This document shows, in pieces, positions 1 to 7,404 of a stretch of 64,000 nucleotides of DNA. The notes under the pieces were generated by a model that was not told the origin of the DNA, made no database searches, and worked only from the letters and a program-made list of their open reading frames with translations. Both the position numbers and the translations under genes were made by a program. Where the stretch lies: NCBI RefSeq assembly GCF_001968825.1, contig NZ_MIEU01000016.1:62001-126000 (forward strand), in the 5' to 3' direction. The stretch's first letter is position 1. Each line of letters starts with the position of its first letter. Source of the DNA: Tersicoccus sp. Bi-70. Lineage in GTDB: Bacteria; Actinomycetota; Actinomycetes; Actinomycetales; Micrococcaceae.

Positions 1-72
1 ACGGGCGCCTGCGGGCGGACCCGTGGGGGCGACGCCGTCGGGCAGGGCAGTGGCCGAGGTCACGGGGGGCAT
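1..72 (-). CDS. 5' end of an unidentified protein (runs off the window)
   Basis: An ATG at 72 on the minus strand follows a G-rich stretch (GGGGGC directly before it) and opens 24 codons to the window edge, beginning MPPVTSATALPDGV. The stretch is rich in Pro, Ala and Gly and shows no recognisable domain. In actinobacteria miaA is often followed by dapF or hflX, so this could be the N-terminus of either, but nothing in the 24 residues proves it. It is separated from miaA by the palindromic element at 101-171, so it may be a separate transcription unit. Confidence 0.4.
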   Translation of the reverse strand, partial: MPPVTSATALPDGVAPTGPPAGAR

Positions 73-100
73 GCCCCCAGCCTATCGCCCGCCCTTCAAC

Positions 101-171
101 GCCGACTCGTCACCCGACGTAGACCGATGCCCGGGATCGGGCCCGGACGCAGCCTCTAGCGACGAACCGGC
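101..171. repeat. 71-bp dispersed palindromic element, copy A (degenerate)
   Basis: The outer arms GCCGACTCGTCAC and (reverse complement of the right arm) GCCGGTTCGTCGC flank a central hairpin GCCCGGGATCGGGC. Layout and length match the copies at 27535, 39041 and 60639. The right arm overlaps the last five codons and stop of miaA, so part of the element is coding. This is the most diverged copy. Confidence 0.7.
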
Positions 172-1079
172 GACAGGTGGGTGAGGGCGGCCTCGAGCAG
201 ACCGGGCCGGTCGGTGCGGTCGACGTCGAGCCAGTGGACGCGCGGGTCGGCCCCGAACCAGGTGCGCTGGCGCTTGGCGAACCGCTGGGTGGCCGTCACG
301 GTGTCGGCGATCGCGTCCGCCTCGCTCAGCTCGCCGTCGGCGACGGCGAGGAACTGCGCGTAGCCGATGGCCCGGGACGCCGTCCGGCCGCGGCGCAGTC
401 CGGCGGCATCCAGCCGCGCGACCTCCTCCGCCAGACCCTGCTCGACCATGGCGTGCACGCGCGCGTCCAGCCGCTCGCGCAGGGCCGGGGTGGGCATCCG
501 CAGGCCGAGCTGGACGGTGGGACGGACGTACTGGCGGTCGGGCATGAAGGAACTGAACGGCCGGCCCGTGAGCTCGTGCACCTCGAGCGCCCGGATCACC
601 CGGCGGGCGTCGTGCACGCGGCCCGCCGCGACGGGGTCGACCAGCGTGAGTCGGGCCCGCAACGCCTCCAGCCCCCCGGCCTCGGCCTCCGCCTCGAGGC
701 GTGCGCGGATGGCCGGGTCGGTGCCGGGCAGCTCGAGGCGATCCAGCGCCGCGCGGACGTACAGTCCCGAGCCGCCGACCAGGACGGCGCGGCGGCCGCG
801 TGCGGCGATGTCGTCGATCGTGTCGCGGGCCTGCTGCTGATACGTGGCGACGGAGGCCTCGTCGGTCACCTCGAGGACGTCGAGCAGGTGGTGTGGGACC
901 CCCCGGCGCTCGGCCTCGGGCAGCTTGGCGGTGCCGATGTCCATGCCGCGGTAGAACTGCAGCGCGTCGGCGTTGACGATCTCCCCGTCGAGGGCGAGCG
1001 CGACGTCGACGGCGAGGTCGGACTTGCCGGTGCCGGTCGGACCCACGATCGCGACGACGGGGGCCGGCTGACCGGTCAC
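156..1079 (-). CDS. miaA: tRNA dimethylallyltransferase
   Basis: MiaA transfers a dimethylallyl group to N6 of A37 in tRNAs reading UNN codons; the product is the substrate of MiaB, encoded just upstream. The 307-residue protein has the usual length. It opens with a P-loop GPTGTGKS (about residues 13-20), followed by the family segment [18 protein letters not shown] and the DVLEV region, and ends in the usual Arg-rich helix with KRQRTWF. The ATG start lies 70 bases after the miaB stop on the same strand, so the pair is probably cotranscribed. The stop codon and last codons fall inside the right arm of palindromic element copy A. Confidence 0.97.
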   Translation of the reverse strand: MTGQPAPVVAIVGPTGTGKSDLAVDVALALDGEIVNADALQFYRGMDIGTAKLPEAERRGVPHHLLDVLEVTDEASVATYQQQARDTIDDIAARGRRAVLVGGSGLYVRAALDRLELPGTDPAIRARLEAEAEAGGLEALRARLTLVDPVAAGRVHDARRVIRALEVHELTGRPFSSFMPDRQYVRPTVQLGLRMPTPALRERLDARVHAMVEQGLAEEVARLDAAGLRRGRTASRAIGYAQFLAVADGELSEADAIADTVTATQRFAKRQRTWFGADPRVHWLDVDRTDRPGLLEAALTHLSPVRR

Positions 1080-1149
1080 CGGTTCACGACCGGCTCGGCA
1101 TCGCCACCCGGACGATGCGGGCGATCCGGACGACGGGTGCGCTCACGTC

Positions 1150-2697
1150 TCAGGCGCGGCCGGGCAGGGCCGGCATCCCGAGTGCGACGGCACCGGGTCG
1201 CCCGGCGGCCCCGCCGGCGGACGCCGGGGCGGGCACACCGCACGACTCGGCCTGCGCCCGGTCCCACGCGTCGCCGGCGCGCGTGCGGCGCAGCGCGTAC
1301 TGCTCCGGCGCGGGGTCGGCGATCAGGTGGTAGGGCGCGGCCGCGGTGATGGGGACGGTGACCATGTCACCGGGGCGCGGCACCCCGGCCCCGGCGGGAA
1401 CGGCGACGTGGACGAGCCGGTTGTCCCGGGCGCGGCCGGAGATCCGGCCCGTGGTGTCGGCCTTCGACCCGGCGGCGGCGGTGATCATCACCTCGGCGGT
1501 GCGGCCGATCAGGGCCCGGTTCTCCTCACCGCTGATGCGCTCCTGCAGGGCGATGAGCCGCTCGTAGCGTTCCTGGACGACGGCCTTGGGCACCTGGTGC
1601 TCCATCGTGGCCGCGGGGGTGCCGGGACGGATGGAGTACTGGAACGTGAAGGCGGAGGAGAAGCGGGAGGCCTCGACGACGTCGAGCGTGGCCTGGAAGT
1701 CCTCCTCGGTCTCCCCCGGGAAGCCGACGATGATGTCCGTGGTGATGGCCGCGTGCGGGAGGCGGTCACGGACCCGGTCGAGGATGCCCAGGAACCGGCT
1801 GGAGCGGTAGGACCGGCGCATCGCCTTGAGCACGGCGTCGCTGCCGGACTGCAGGGGCATGTGCAGCTGGGGCATGACGTTGCCGGTCTCGGCCATCGCG
1901 TCGATGACGTCGTCGGTGAAGGCGGCCGGGTGGGGGCTCGTGAAGCGCACGCGTTCGAGCCCGTCAACCGTGCCGCACGCGCGCAGCAGGTCCGCGAATG
2001 CACCCCGTTCGCCGAACTCGACACCGTAGGAGTTGACGTTCTGGCCGAGCAGCGTGACCTCGACGGCCCCGTCGTCGACCAGCGCCTGCACCTCCGCGAG
2101 GATGTCGCCGGGCCGGCGGTCGCGCTCCTTGCCGCGCAGGGACGGCACGATGCAGAACGTGCACGTGTTGTTGCAGCCCACGGAGATCGACACCCAGCCG
2201 GAGTGCGCGGACTCGCGCCGGGTTGGCAGCGTCGAGGGGAACACGTCGAGGGATTCGAGGATCTCCAGCTCGGCCTGCTGGTTGTGCCGGGCCCGGTCCA
2301 GCAGCGTCGGCAGGGCGCCGATGTTGTGGGTGCCGAAGACGACGTCGACCACGGACGACTTCGCGAGGATCGTGTCCCGGTCCTTCTGGGCGAGACAGCC
2401 CCCGACGGCGACCTGCATCCGCGGGTTCGCCCGCTTCGCGCCGACGAGCTGGCCGAGGTGGCCGTACAGCTTGTTGTCCGCGTTCTCCCGCACCGCGCAG
2501 GTGTTGAACACGACGATGTCGGCCTCACCCTCACCCGCGGTGTCCGGCACCGGCACGTACCCGGCGGCGTCGAGCAGGCCGCTGATCCGCTCGGAGTCGT
2601 GGACGTTCATCTGGCAGCCGAAGGTGCGCACCTGGTAGGTGCGGGGAGCCTCGGCGTCGATGGTCGCGGGCAGTGCGGGCAGAAGCGTCGAACTCAC
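1150..2697 (-). CDS. miaB: tRNA-2-methylthio-N6-dimethylallyladenosine synthase
   Basis: MiaB is a radical-SAM methylthiotransferase that adds a 2-methylthio group to i6A37 of tRNA, the step after MiaA. The 515-residue protein shows the N-terminal MTTase iron-sulfur ligands (Cys28 in TFGCQMN, Cys67, Cys101), the radical-SAM triad CNNTCTFC (Cys175, 179, 182) and a C-terminal TRAM-like region. It runs longer than the usual ~450-500 residues because of an Ala/Pro/Gly-rich tail after the TRAM domain. The GTG start at 2697 has no clear ribosome binding site but sits 6 bases after a TAGGCT -10 hexamer, suggesting a leaderless mRNA. miaA follows on the same strand. Confidence 0.97.
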   Translation of the reverse strand: MSSTLLPALPATIDAEAPRTYQVRTFGCQMNVHDSERISGLLDAAGYVPVPDTAGEGEADIVVFNTCAVRENADNKLYGHLGQLVGAKRANPRMQVAVGGCLAQKDRDTILAKSSVVDVVFGTHNIGALPTLLDRARHNQQAELEILESLDVFPSTLPTRRESAHSGWVSISVGCNNTCTFCIVPSLRGKERDRRPGDILAEVQALVDDGAVEVTLLGQNVNSYGVEFGERGAFADLLRACGTVDGLERVRFTSPHPAAFTDDVIDAMAETGNVMPQLHMPLQSGSDAVLKAMRRSYRSSRFLGILDRVRDRLPHAAITTDIIVGFPGETEEDFQATLDVVEASRFSSAFTFQYSIRPGTPAATMEHQVPKAVVQERYERLIALQERISGEENRALIGRTAEVMITAAAGSKADTTGRISGRARDNRLVHVAVPAGAGVPRPGDMVTVPITAAAPYHLIADPAPEQYALRRTRAGDAWDRAQAESCGVPAPASAGGAAGRPGAVALGMPALPGRA

Positions 2698-2703
2698 CGC
2701 ACC

Positions 2704-2709
2704 AGCCTA
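2704..2709 (-). promoter_or_regulatory. -10 hexamer TAGGCT of a likely leaderless miaB promoter
   Basis: On the minus strand TAGGCT lies 6 bases before the GTG of miaB and there is no Shine-Dalgarno sequence between them. Actinobacterial leaderless genes typically show TANNNT about 6-8 bases upstream of the start codon. The transcription start is inferred, not seen. Confidence 0.5.
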
Positions 2710-2763
2710 CCGAGCGGGCCGGCCGCACGGTTCTCACGGCCACCGACAGTCAGCAGCGGCCGG

Positions 2764-4230
2764 TCAGTACCATCCGGCGGACTGCTCGTGGCCCCACGCG
2801 CCACAGGGTGAGCCGTACCGGTCGGCGATGTACCCGAGGCCCCAGTCCACCTGCGTCCGGTAGTTGGTGAGCCAGTCCGCGCCCGCGCTGGCGAGCTTCG
2901 ACGCGGGCAGGGACTGCGGGATGCCGTAGGCGAGGCTCGACGGGTTCGTCGCCGTCGTCTGCCAGCCGGACTCCCGATCCCACAGGGGCACGAGGCAGCT
3001 CATCTGGTCCTGCCCCCAGCCGTGGGCGCCGAGCCGGGACGCGGCCCACGCCTGTGCACCGGCCGGATCGTTGACGGCCCCGGTGGGCGTCGTGGTCAGC
3101 AGCGCCGGTTCCGCCGAGGTGACCGGGGACGGGGCGGGCGCGGCAGGAGCGGGGGCCGGCACCGCCACGGGTGACACCTGCCGGGCTGCTTGTCGCTGCG
3201 CGGCCTGCTGCTGAGCTGCTTGTTGCTGCGCGGCTTGCTGTGCTGCCTGCTGCTGCGCCGCTTGCTGTGCTGCCTGCTGCTGCGCGGCCTGCTGTGCTGC
3301 CTGCTGCTGCGCGGCCTGCTGTGCGGCTTGTTGTTGAGCCGCGGCCTGTTGAGCCGCGGCCTGCTGCGCCGCCCGCTGGGCGGCCAACTCCGCCGCCTGC
3401 CGCGCTGCCTCCTCACGGGCCCGACGCGCCGCTTCGGCGCGGGCGGCGGCCTGCGCCGCTCGGTAGGCCTCCGCGCGCCGGACTCCGTCGCGGTAGGTGA
3501 TCTCGGCGCGCGCCGTGGTGCCCTTGAGGAGGGCCAGCTGGGCGTAGAGCTCGGTGCGGTGGGTCTGTTGGGCGACGACGATCCGCTGCGCGTCCTGCTG
3601 TGCCGCGATGGCGGCAGCCAGCGCCTGTCGGGCCTTCTCGGCCGTCCGGTCCCGCACCTGCTGGGCCGCGGCGGCCTGGCTCTCCATCGCCGCGAGGGTG
3701 TTGCGCCGCGACCGGTAGTCCTCGACGGTCCTGCCGGTGCGGGAGAGCACGACGCGCAGGATGCCGAGTTCGCGCGCCTGTTCGAGGTTGGCGGGGACGA
3801 GCAGGAGGGATGCCGTTCCCGCGTTGCGCCAGGCGGCGGAGGCGAGGACTCCGACCATGCGGGAGGAGGAGGCCAGCTGCCGGACGGCCTCGTCGCGGCG
3901 TTGCCCGACCACCTCCGCGGTGAATCGAGCGGCGTCGGCGGCCTGCTGGGCCAGCGCCTGCTCGGCCAGGCGTTGCACGGCAATGTCGGCGGCGCGGGCC
4001 GCCTCGGTCTCCTGACGATCCAGCAGGGTGGAGACGACCCCGATCTCGTGGACCTTGTCCGCCTCGGTGTGCCGGGCGCGACGCACCTGGTCCCAGCTCG
4101 GGTAGTCCCCCGGCCCGGCCTGCGCAGCGGGCACGGGAACGAGCGCCCCGAGTCCCAGGGCGAGGCAGAGGACGACGCAGCTGAGGGGCCGGCGGACCGG
4201 ACGTGCACGTCGATGAGCGGCGGTGGCCAT
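2764..4230 (-). CDS. secreted coiled-coil protein with C-terminal transglycosylase-like domain
   Basis: The 488-residue product begins with a basic segment and a hydrophobic helix ending AAQAG, a clear Sec signal peptide. Residues ~45-280 are a long Ala/Gln/Arg-rich coiled coil, followed by a Gln-Ala repeat (about 285-349) and a Pro-Ala linker. The last ~95 residues (starting near AQAWAASRLGAHGWG, with WDRESGW, IPQSLPASK and a final GYIADRYGSPCGAWGH) match the lysozyme-like domain seen in actinobacterial peptidoglycan-associated and resuscitation-type proteins; ESGW supplies the likely catalytic Glu. I infer a cell-wall role at the surface. The ATG at 4230 is chosen because TAGCCT lies 8 bases upstream, a leaderless arrangement; a GTG 6 bases earlier is possible. 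Confidence 0.8.
   Translation of the reverse strand: MATAAHRRARPVRRPLSCVVLCLALGLGALVPVPAAQAGPGDYPSWDQVRRARHTEADKVHEIGVVSTLLDRQETEAARAADIAVQRLAEQALAQQAADAARFTAEVVGQRRDEAVRQLASSSRMVGVLASAAWRNAGTASLLLVPANLEQARELGILRVVLSRTGRTVEDYRSRRNTLAAMESQAAAAQQVRDRTAEKARQALAAAIAAQQDAQRIVVAQQTHRTELYAQLALLKGTTARAEITYRDGVRRAEAYRAAQAAARAEAARRAREEAARQAAELAAQRAAQQAAAQQAAAQQQAAQQAAQQQAAQQAAQQQAAQQAAQQQAAQQAAQQQAAQQQAAQRQAARQVSPVAVPAPAPAAPAPSPVTSAEPALLTTTPTGAVNDPAGAQAWAASRLGAHGWGQDQMSCLVPLWDRESGWQTTATNPSSLAYGIPQSLPASKLASAGADWLTNYRTQVDWGLGYIADRYGSPCGAWGHEQSAGWY
3184..3375 (-). repeat. in-frame 27-bp tandem repeat encoding Gln-Ala (QQAAQQQAA) units
   Basis: The coding strand repeats a 9-residue unit of Gln pairs and triplets separated by Ala pairs, several copies long, with near-identical codons. 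It links the coiled coil to the Pro-rich spacer of the secreted protein. Tandem repeats of this kind commonly change copy number between strains. Confidence 0.85.
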
Positions 4231-4238
4231 CAGCACAC

Positions 4239-4244
4239 AGGCTA
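4239..4244 (-). promoter_or_regulatory. -10 hexamer TAGCCT of a likely leaderless promoter
   Basis: TAGCCT on the minus strand lies 8 bases before the ATG at 4230 of the secreted coiled-coil gene, without an intervening Shine-Dalgarno sequence. Confidence 0.45.
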
Positions 4245-4343
4245 GGACGCCGCCGGGGCCGACCCGGCCGGATCGCGCAGGACACGCCGGAACGACACGC
4301 CGGACGAATGCGCCCGCGGCCGGGAACGACTCCGGGACGGCGG

Positions 4344-4841
4344 TCAGTCGTCGTCGGGGATGACGCCGTCCTCGTCCTCGCCGAGCACCTCGTTGACGGC
4401 CCGGAACGCCGTCCCGGGCGGATAGCCCTTGCGGGCGAGCATGCTGACCAGGCGGCGGACGAGACGCTGCCGGTCCGCGTCCGGGGACGCGAGCTCCCGA
4501 CGATCCGCTGCGGTGACCTTGCGGCGGACGAGGGCGAGCGCCCCCTCGTACTCCTGCTCGTCGCTGACGTTCGCGAGAGCGTCGGCGACGGTGTCCCGGT
4601 CGACGCCCTTGAGCGTGAGCTCACGGCGGAGCGCCGACCTGCCGAGGTGTCGGTACTCCACCCGGCTGCTGACCCACATCCGGGCGAACTCGACGTCGTC
4701 GACCAGGCCCAGATCCTCGTACCGGTCCAGGACCGCGGTCGCGGCGTCCTCGGGCACGTTCCGGTCGGCGAGCTTCTGCTCCAGCTGTGCCCGGCTCTTG
4801 GCCGACCCGGTCAGCTGCCGCAACACGATGCTGCGGGCCAC
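4344..4841 (-). CDS. recX: RecX regulatory protein
   Basis: RecX binds RecA filaments and limits RecA activity; recX directly downstream of recA is the usual actinobacterial order. The 165-residue protein has the three-helix RecX repeats: SIVLRQLTGSAKSRAQLEQKL, then the LGLVDDVEFARMWV motif and a C-terminal KGYPPGTAFRAV unit. The reading frame stays open upstream almost to the end of recA (residues reading DPEEVARS precede the annotated start), but no ATG, GTG or TTG occurs there before the GTG at 4841. That GTG is abutted directly by GGAGGAG, which is too close for normal initiation; a GTG five codons further in (4826) is an alternative. Confidence 0.93.
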   Translation of the reverse strand: MARSIVLRQLTGSAKSRAQLEQKLADRNVPEDAATAVLDRYEDLGLVDDVEFARMWVSSRVEYRHLGRSALRRELTLKGVDRDTVADALANVSDEQEYEGALALVRRKVTAADRRELASPDADRQRLVRRLVSMLARKGYPPGTAFRAVNEVLGEDEDGVIPDDD

Positions 4842-4956
4842 CTCCTCCGGGTCGGCCTCCGCCTCCGGCCGGGACGCCCTGTCGGAAGCACAGTCGGAGG
4901 CGTCACCGGCGGAGTTGCTCGGACCGCGTCGGCGGCGGCCGCCTCCGCCGCGTCGA

Positions 4957-6018
4957 TCAGAACCCGTCGTCGTCCCCGACCGCCTTCAGCTGCGGAGAGC
5001 CCTGCTCGACGTCCGCGGCGCGGACACCGATGCCGAGCTTCTCGCGGATGCGCCGCTCCAGCTCGTCGGCGAGTTCCGGGTTGTCCTTGAGGAACTGCCG
5101 GGCGTTCTCCTTGCCCTGCCCGAGCTGGTCCCCGTCGTAGGTGAACCAGGCGCCGGACTTCTTGACCAGCGCGTGCTCCACGCCCATGTCGATCAGGCCG
5201 CCCTCGCGGGAGATGCCGTGGCCGTAGAGGATGTCGAACTCGGCCTGCTTGAACGGCGGGGCCATCTTGTTCTTGACGATCTTCGCGCGCGTGCGGTTGC
5301 CGACCGGGTTCGCCCCGTCCTTCAGGGTCTCGATGCGGCGCACGTCGATGCGGACCGAGGCGTAGAACTTCAGCGCCTTTCCACCGGTGGTGGTCTCCGG
5401 GCTGCCGAAGAAGACCCCGATCTTCTCGCGCAGCTGGTTGATGAAGATGGCGGTGGTCTTCGTCTGGCTCAGGCGGCCGGTGATCTTCCGCAGGGCCTGG
5501 CTCATCAGCCGGGCCTGCAGACCGACGTGGCTGTCACCCATCTCGCCCTCGATCTCGGCGCGCGGCACGAGCGCCGCCACGGAGTCGATGACGACGATGT
5601 CGAGCGAGCCCGACCCGACCAGCATGTCCATGATCTCCAGCGCCTGCTCACCGGTGTCCGGCTGGGAGACGAGCAGGGCGTCGGTGTCGACGCCGAGCTT
5701 CTGCGCGTAGTCGGGGTCCAGGGCGTGCTCGGCGTCGATGAACGCCGCGATGCCGCCGTTGCGCTGGGCGTTGGCGACCGCGTGCAGGGCCACCGTGGTC
5801 TTGCCGGAGGACTCGGGGCCGTAGATCTCGACCACGCGGCCACGCGGCAGACCGCCGATGCCGAGGGCCACGTCCATGGCGATGGAACTGGTCGAGATGG
5901 TCTCGATGGGGGCGCGCGTCTCATCGCCCAGGCGCATCACGGAGCCCTTGCCGAACTGCTTGTCGATCTGGGCGAGGGCGGTCTCGAGGGCCTTCTGGCG
6001 GTCGGCTGGTGCCGGCAT
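4957..6018 (-). CDS. recA: recombinase A
   Basis: RecA forms filaments on single-stranded DNA, catalyses strand exchange and triggers LexA self-cleavage. The 353-residue product has Walker A GPESSGKT (67-74), the FIDAEHALD segment, the [20 protein letters not shown] loop region and an acidic C-terminal tail. The ATG at 6018 is chosen over in-frame codons further upstream because GGTGGAG precedes it at the right distance and the protein then begins like other RecAs. There is no intein. recX follows after a 115-base gap. The upstream 330 bases carry two damage-responsive promoter motifs, listed separately. Confidence 0.98.
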   Translation of the reverse strand: MPAPADRQKALETALAQIDKQFGKGSVMRLGDETRAPIETISTSSIAMDVALGIGGLPRGRVVEIYGPESSGKTTVALHAVANAQRNGGIAAFIDAEHALDPDYAQKLGVDTDALLVSQPDTGEQALEIMDMLVGSGSLDIVVIDSVAALVPRAEIEGEMGDSHVGLQARLMSQALRKITGRLSQTKTTAIFINQLREKIGVFFGSPETTTGGKALKFYASVRIDVRRIETLKDGANPVGNRTRAKIVKNKMAPPFKQAEFDILYGHGISREGGLIDMGVEHALVKKSGAWFTYDGDQLGQGKENARQFLKDNPELADELERRIREKLGIGVRAADVEQGSPQLKAVGDDDGF

Positions 6019-6100
6019 GTCTCCACCTCTTCGGTCGTGGCCGCGGTGGCCAGGGTGTTTCGGACTGGGGGAATCCGCGGGGGCGGATCCGATGTCGGCA

Positions 6101-6123
6101 ACGCTAGGCGGCAGCACCGACAA
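6101..6123 (-). promoter_or_regulatory. RecA-NDp / PafBC-type DNA-damage promoter of recA
   Basis: On the minus strand the sequence reads TTGTCGGTG, 8 bases, then TAGCGT. This fits the mycobacterial RecA-NDp promoter consensus TTGTCRGTG-N8-TANNNT, which is known to be LexA-independent and activated by PafBC. It predicts a transcript with a leader of about 75 bases before the recA ATG. The match is seen in the sequence; the activator is inferred. Confidence 0.8.
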
Positions 6124-6278
6124 AAGCAGCGGAGTCGCTCCGCCTGTGGACAACGTCCGCCGGAACTCGCCCGGAACCGTCGTCCCGGAGCCGTCGCGAG
6201 GACGGTCGTTCCTGCTGCCCGAGCTCTCGGGAACGATGTTCGGACGAGTGCCGATCCTGCTTGCTCGTTCTGTTCTCG

Positions 6279-6307
6279 AGCCTACTGCGATCCGAACAGA
6301 TATTCGA
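6279..6307 (-). promoter_or_regulatory. LexA (SOS) box overlapping a second, distal recA promoter
   Basis: Positions 6292-6307 read CCGAACAGATATTCGA, a close match to the Gram-positive SOS box (CGAAC-N4-GTTCG, one base off). On the minus strand it lies just upstream of a TAGGCT -10 hexamer (6279-6284), with TTCGAA in the -35 position 18 bases away, so LexA bound here would block RNA polymerase. The start would give recA a leader of about 250 bases. Confidence 0.7.
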
Positions 6308-6348
6308 AGGCCCGACGCGGCGTGTTGCCATCGCGACCAGGCGTGGGC

Positions 6349-6570
6349 TCAGCGCCGCGGCGGGATGTCCCGGCCGAGTCGGCGGGACTCGGGCACGTCC
6401 TGCGCGTCGCACACGGCCAGCCACACCTCACGCGGATCGGCGCCGGTGTCGAGGGCGTCGACGACGCTGTGCCCGCCGAGCCGGGTCAGGACCAGATCGC
6501 GGGCGAGGACGCGGGAGTAGGCGACGCCGAACTCGTCGTCCATGAGTCGCCAGAAGTGGCTGGTGCGCAT
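6349..6570 (-). CDS. DUF3046 family protein
   Basis: A 73-residue protein beginning MRTSHFWRLMDDEFG, the hallmark of DUF3046, a small family of unknown function found almost only in actinobacteria and typically placed next to recA. Conserved features visible are FWRLM, DEFG, the LxRLGGHSVVDALDTGADPREVW core and a basic end RRLGRDIPPRR. The ATG at 6570 is the family start; longer in-frame versions would run into the terminator hairpin upstream. Its transcript probably ends before or reads into the recA leader, as no strong hairpin lies between them. Confidence 0.9.
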   Translation of the reverse strand: MRTSHFWRLMDDEFGVAYSRVLARDLVLTRLGGHSVVDALDTGADPREVWLAVCDAQDVPESRRLGRDIPPRR

Positions 6571-6616
6571 CGGTGTTCCTGTCGAGTGGTCGGGCGCCGG
6601 CCGGGTCCCGGCGCGA

Positions 6617-6653
6617 CGATGGGGCCCACCGGACCGGCCGGTGGGCCCCATCG
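6617..6653. terminator. 16-bp perfect stem-loop between clgR and DUF3046
   Basis: CGATGGGGCCCACCGG and its exact reverse complement are separated by a 5-base loop. It lies between the clgR stop (6703) and the DUF3046 start (6570), both minus strand. No T-run follows, as is common for actinobacterial hairpin terminators. Confidence 0.8.
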
Positions 6654-6702
6654 AGAGGATCGTGGACGGCTCTCGCCGCCGAGGAGTGGATCCGGGTCCG
6701 CG

Positions 6703-7050
6703 TCAGACGCGACCGGAGTAGAGCGGACGCGAGAACTGCTCCGGGACCTCGTCGGGGATCTCGGTGACGAACTCGCGGGACAGATCCGTCGGCACGGTGT
6801 CCGGCACCGTCACCCCGTCGGCGACGGCAAGCCGATCGCTGACCTCGCGGAGAAGGAGGGAGAGCGGGACGGACAGGGCCGAGCAGATGGACGACAGCAG
6901 TTCGGACGAGGCTTCCTTTTGGCCACGCTCGACCTCGCTGAGGTAACCGAGCGAGACTCGCGCGTCGTGACTGACCTCCCGGAGCGTGCGGCCCTGGCGT
7001 TGACGGACATCACGCAGCACATCACCGATCTCGTGACGCAACAGCACCAT
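6703..7050 (-). CDS. clgR: XRE-family transcriptional regulator, ClgR-like
   Basis: A 115-residue DNA-binding protein with a helix-turn-helix at about residues 9-65 ([40 protein letters not shown]). This matches ClgR, which in actinobacteria activates clp protease and other proteostasis genes and is itself degraded by Clp. The ATG at 7050 is chosen because AAGGAG lies 6 bases upstream; an in-frame extension to 7155 exists but adds a non-conserved leader. Normally clgR sits next to cinA; here a beta-helix gene separates them. The C-terminus ends GRV and does not show the classical Ala-Ala degron. Confidence 0.88.
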   Translation of the reverse strand: MVLLRHEIGDVLRDVRQRQGRTLREVSHDARVSLGYLSEVERGQKEASSELLSSICSALSVPLSLLLREVSDRLAVADGVTVPDTVPTDLSREFVTEIPDEVPEQFSRPLYSGRV

Positions 7051-7404
7051 CGTGCGCTCCTTCTGGTCGTGTTTCGTCTCTGCGGCCAGACCCACTTCGC
7101 GCCAACGGACGACGCCGTTCACGGATACGGGTTCCTTCACCATCTGTGTCGTCAACTCCTGTTCGGGTGGACCCCCGCGCTGCCGTGGCCTCGAGGTGAT
7201 TCCATGCTACCGGGGCCGTCGGCGCCGGTTCACTGATGACAACCGTCTGACGTCACGTTTTGTTCCGACCGGTGTTCCGGTCGGAAGTCCGCGGCGTCGT
7301 GCGTGCCCGGCTGTCACCGGGGCTCTCCAGCCTAGGAGCGCGGGCTGGGGATCCACTGACGTGAAGCTGGGGGTCGACTGTACGACCCGGAAGGCCCGTG
7401 TCCG
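7051..7404. other. non-coding region upstream of clgR
   Basis: About 350 bases between the beta-helix gene stop and the clgR start. It must hold the clgR promoter and 3' end of the beta-helix transcript. I see no convincing -35/-10 pair and no strong hairpin; base composition is less GC-rich than neighbouring genes. Confidence 0.4.

Noticed and set aside
6182-6240. GAACGATGTTC near 6231 as an SOS box
   Set aside because: The half-sites are separated by three bases, not four as in the LexA consensus; the site at 6292-6307 is a better match.
4429-7236. A 935-codon plus-strand frame across recX, recA and clgR
   Set aside because: Same reason: antisense to recA and its neighbours, no start signal and no conserved domain.
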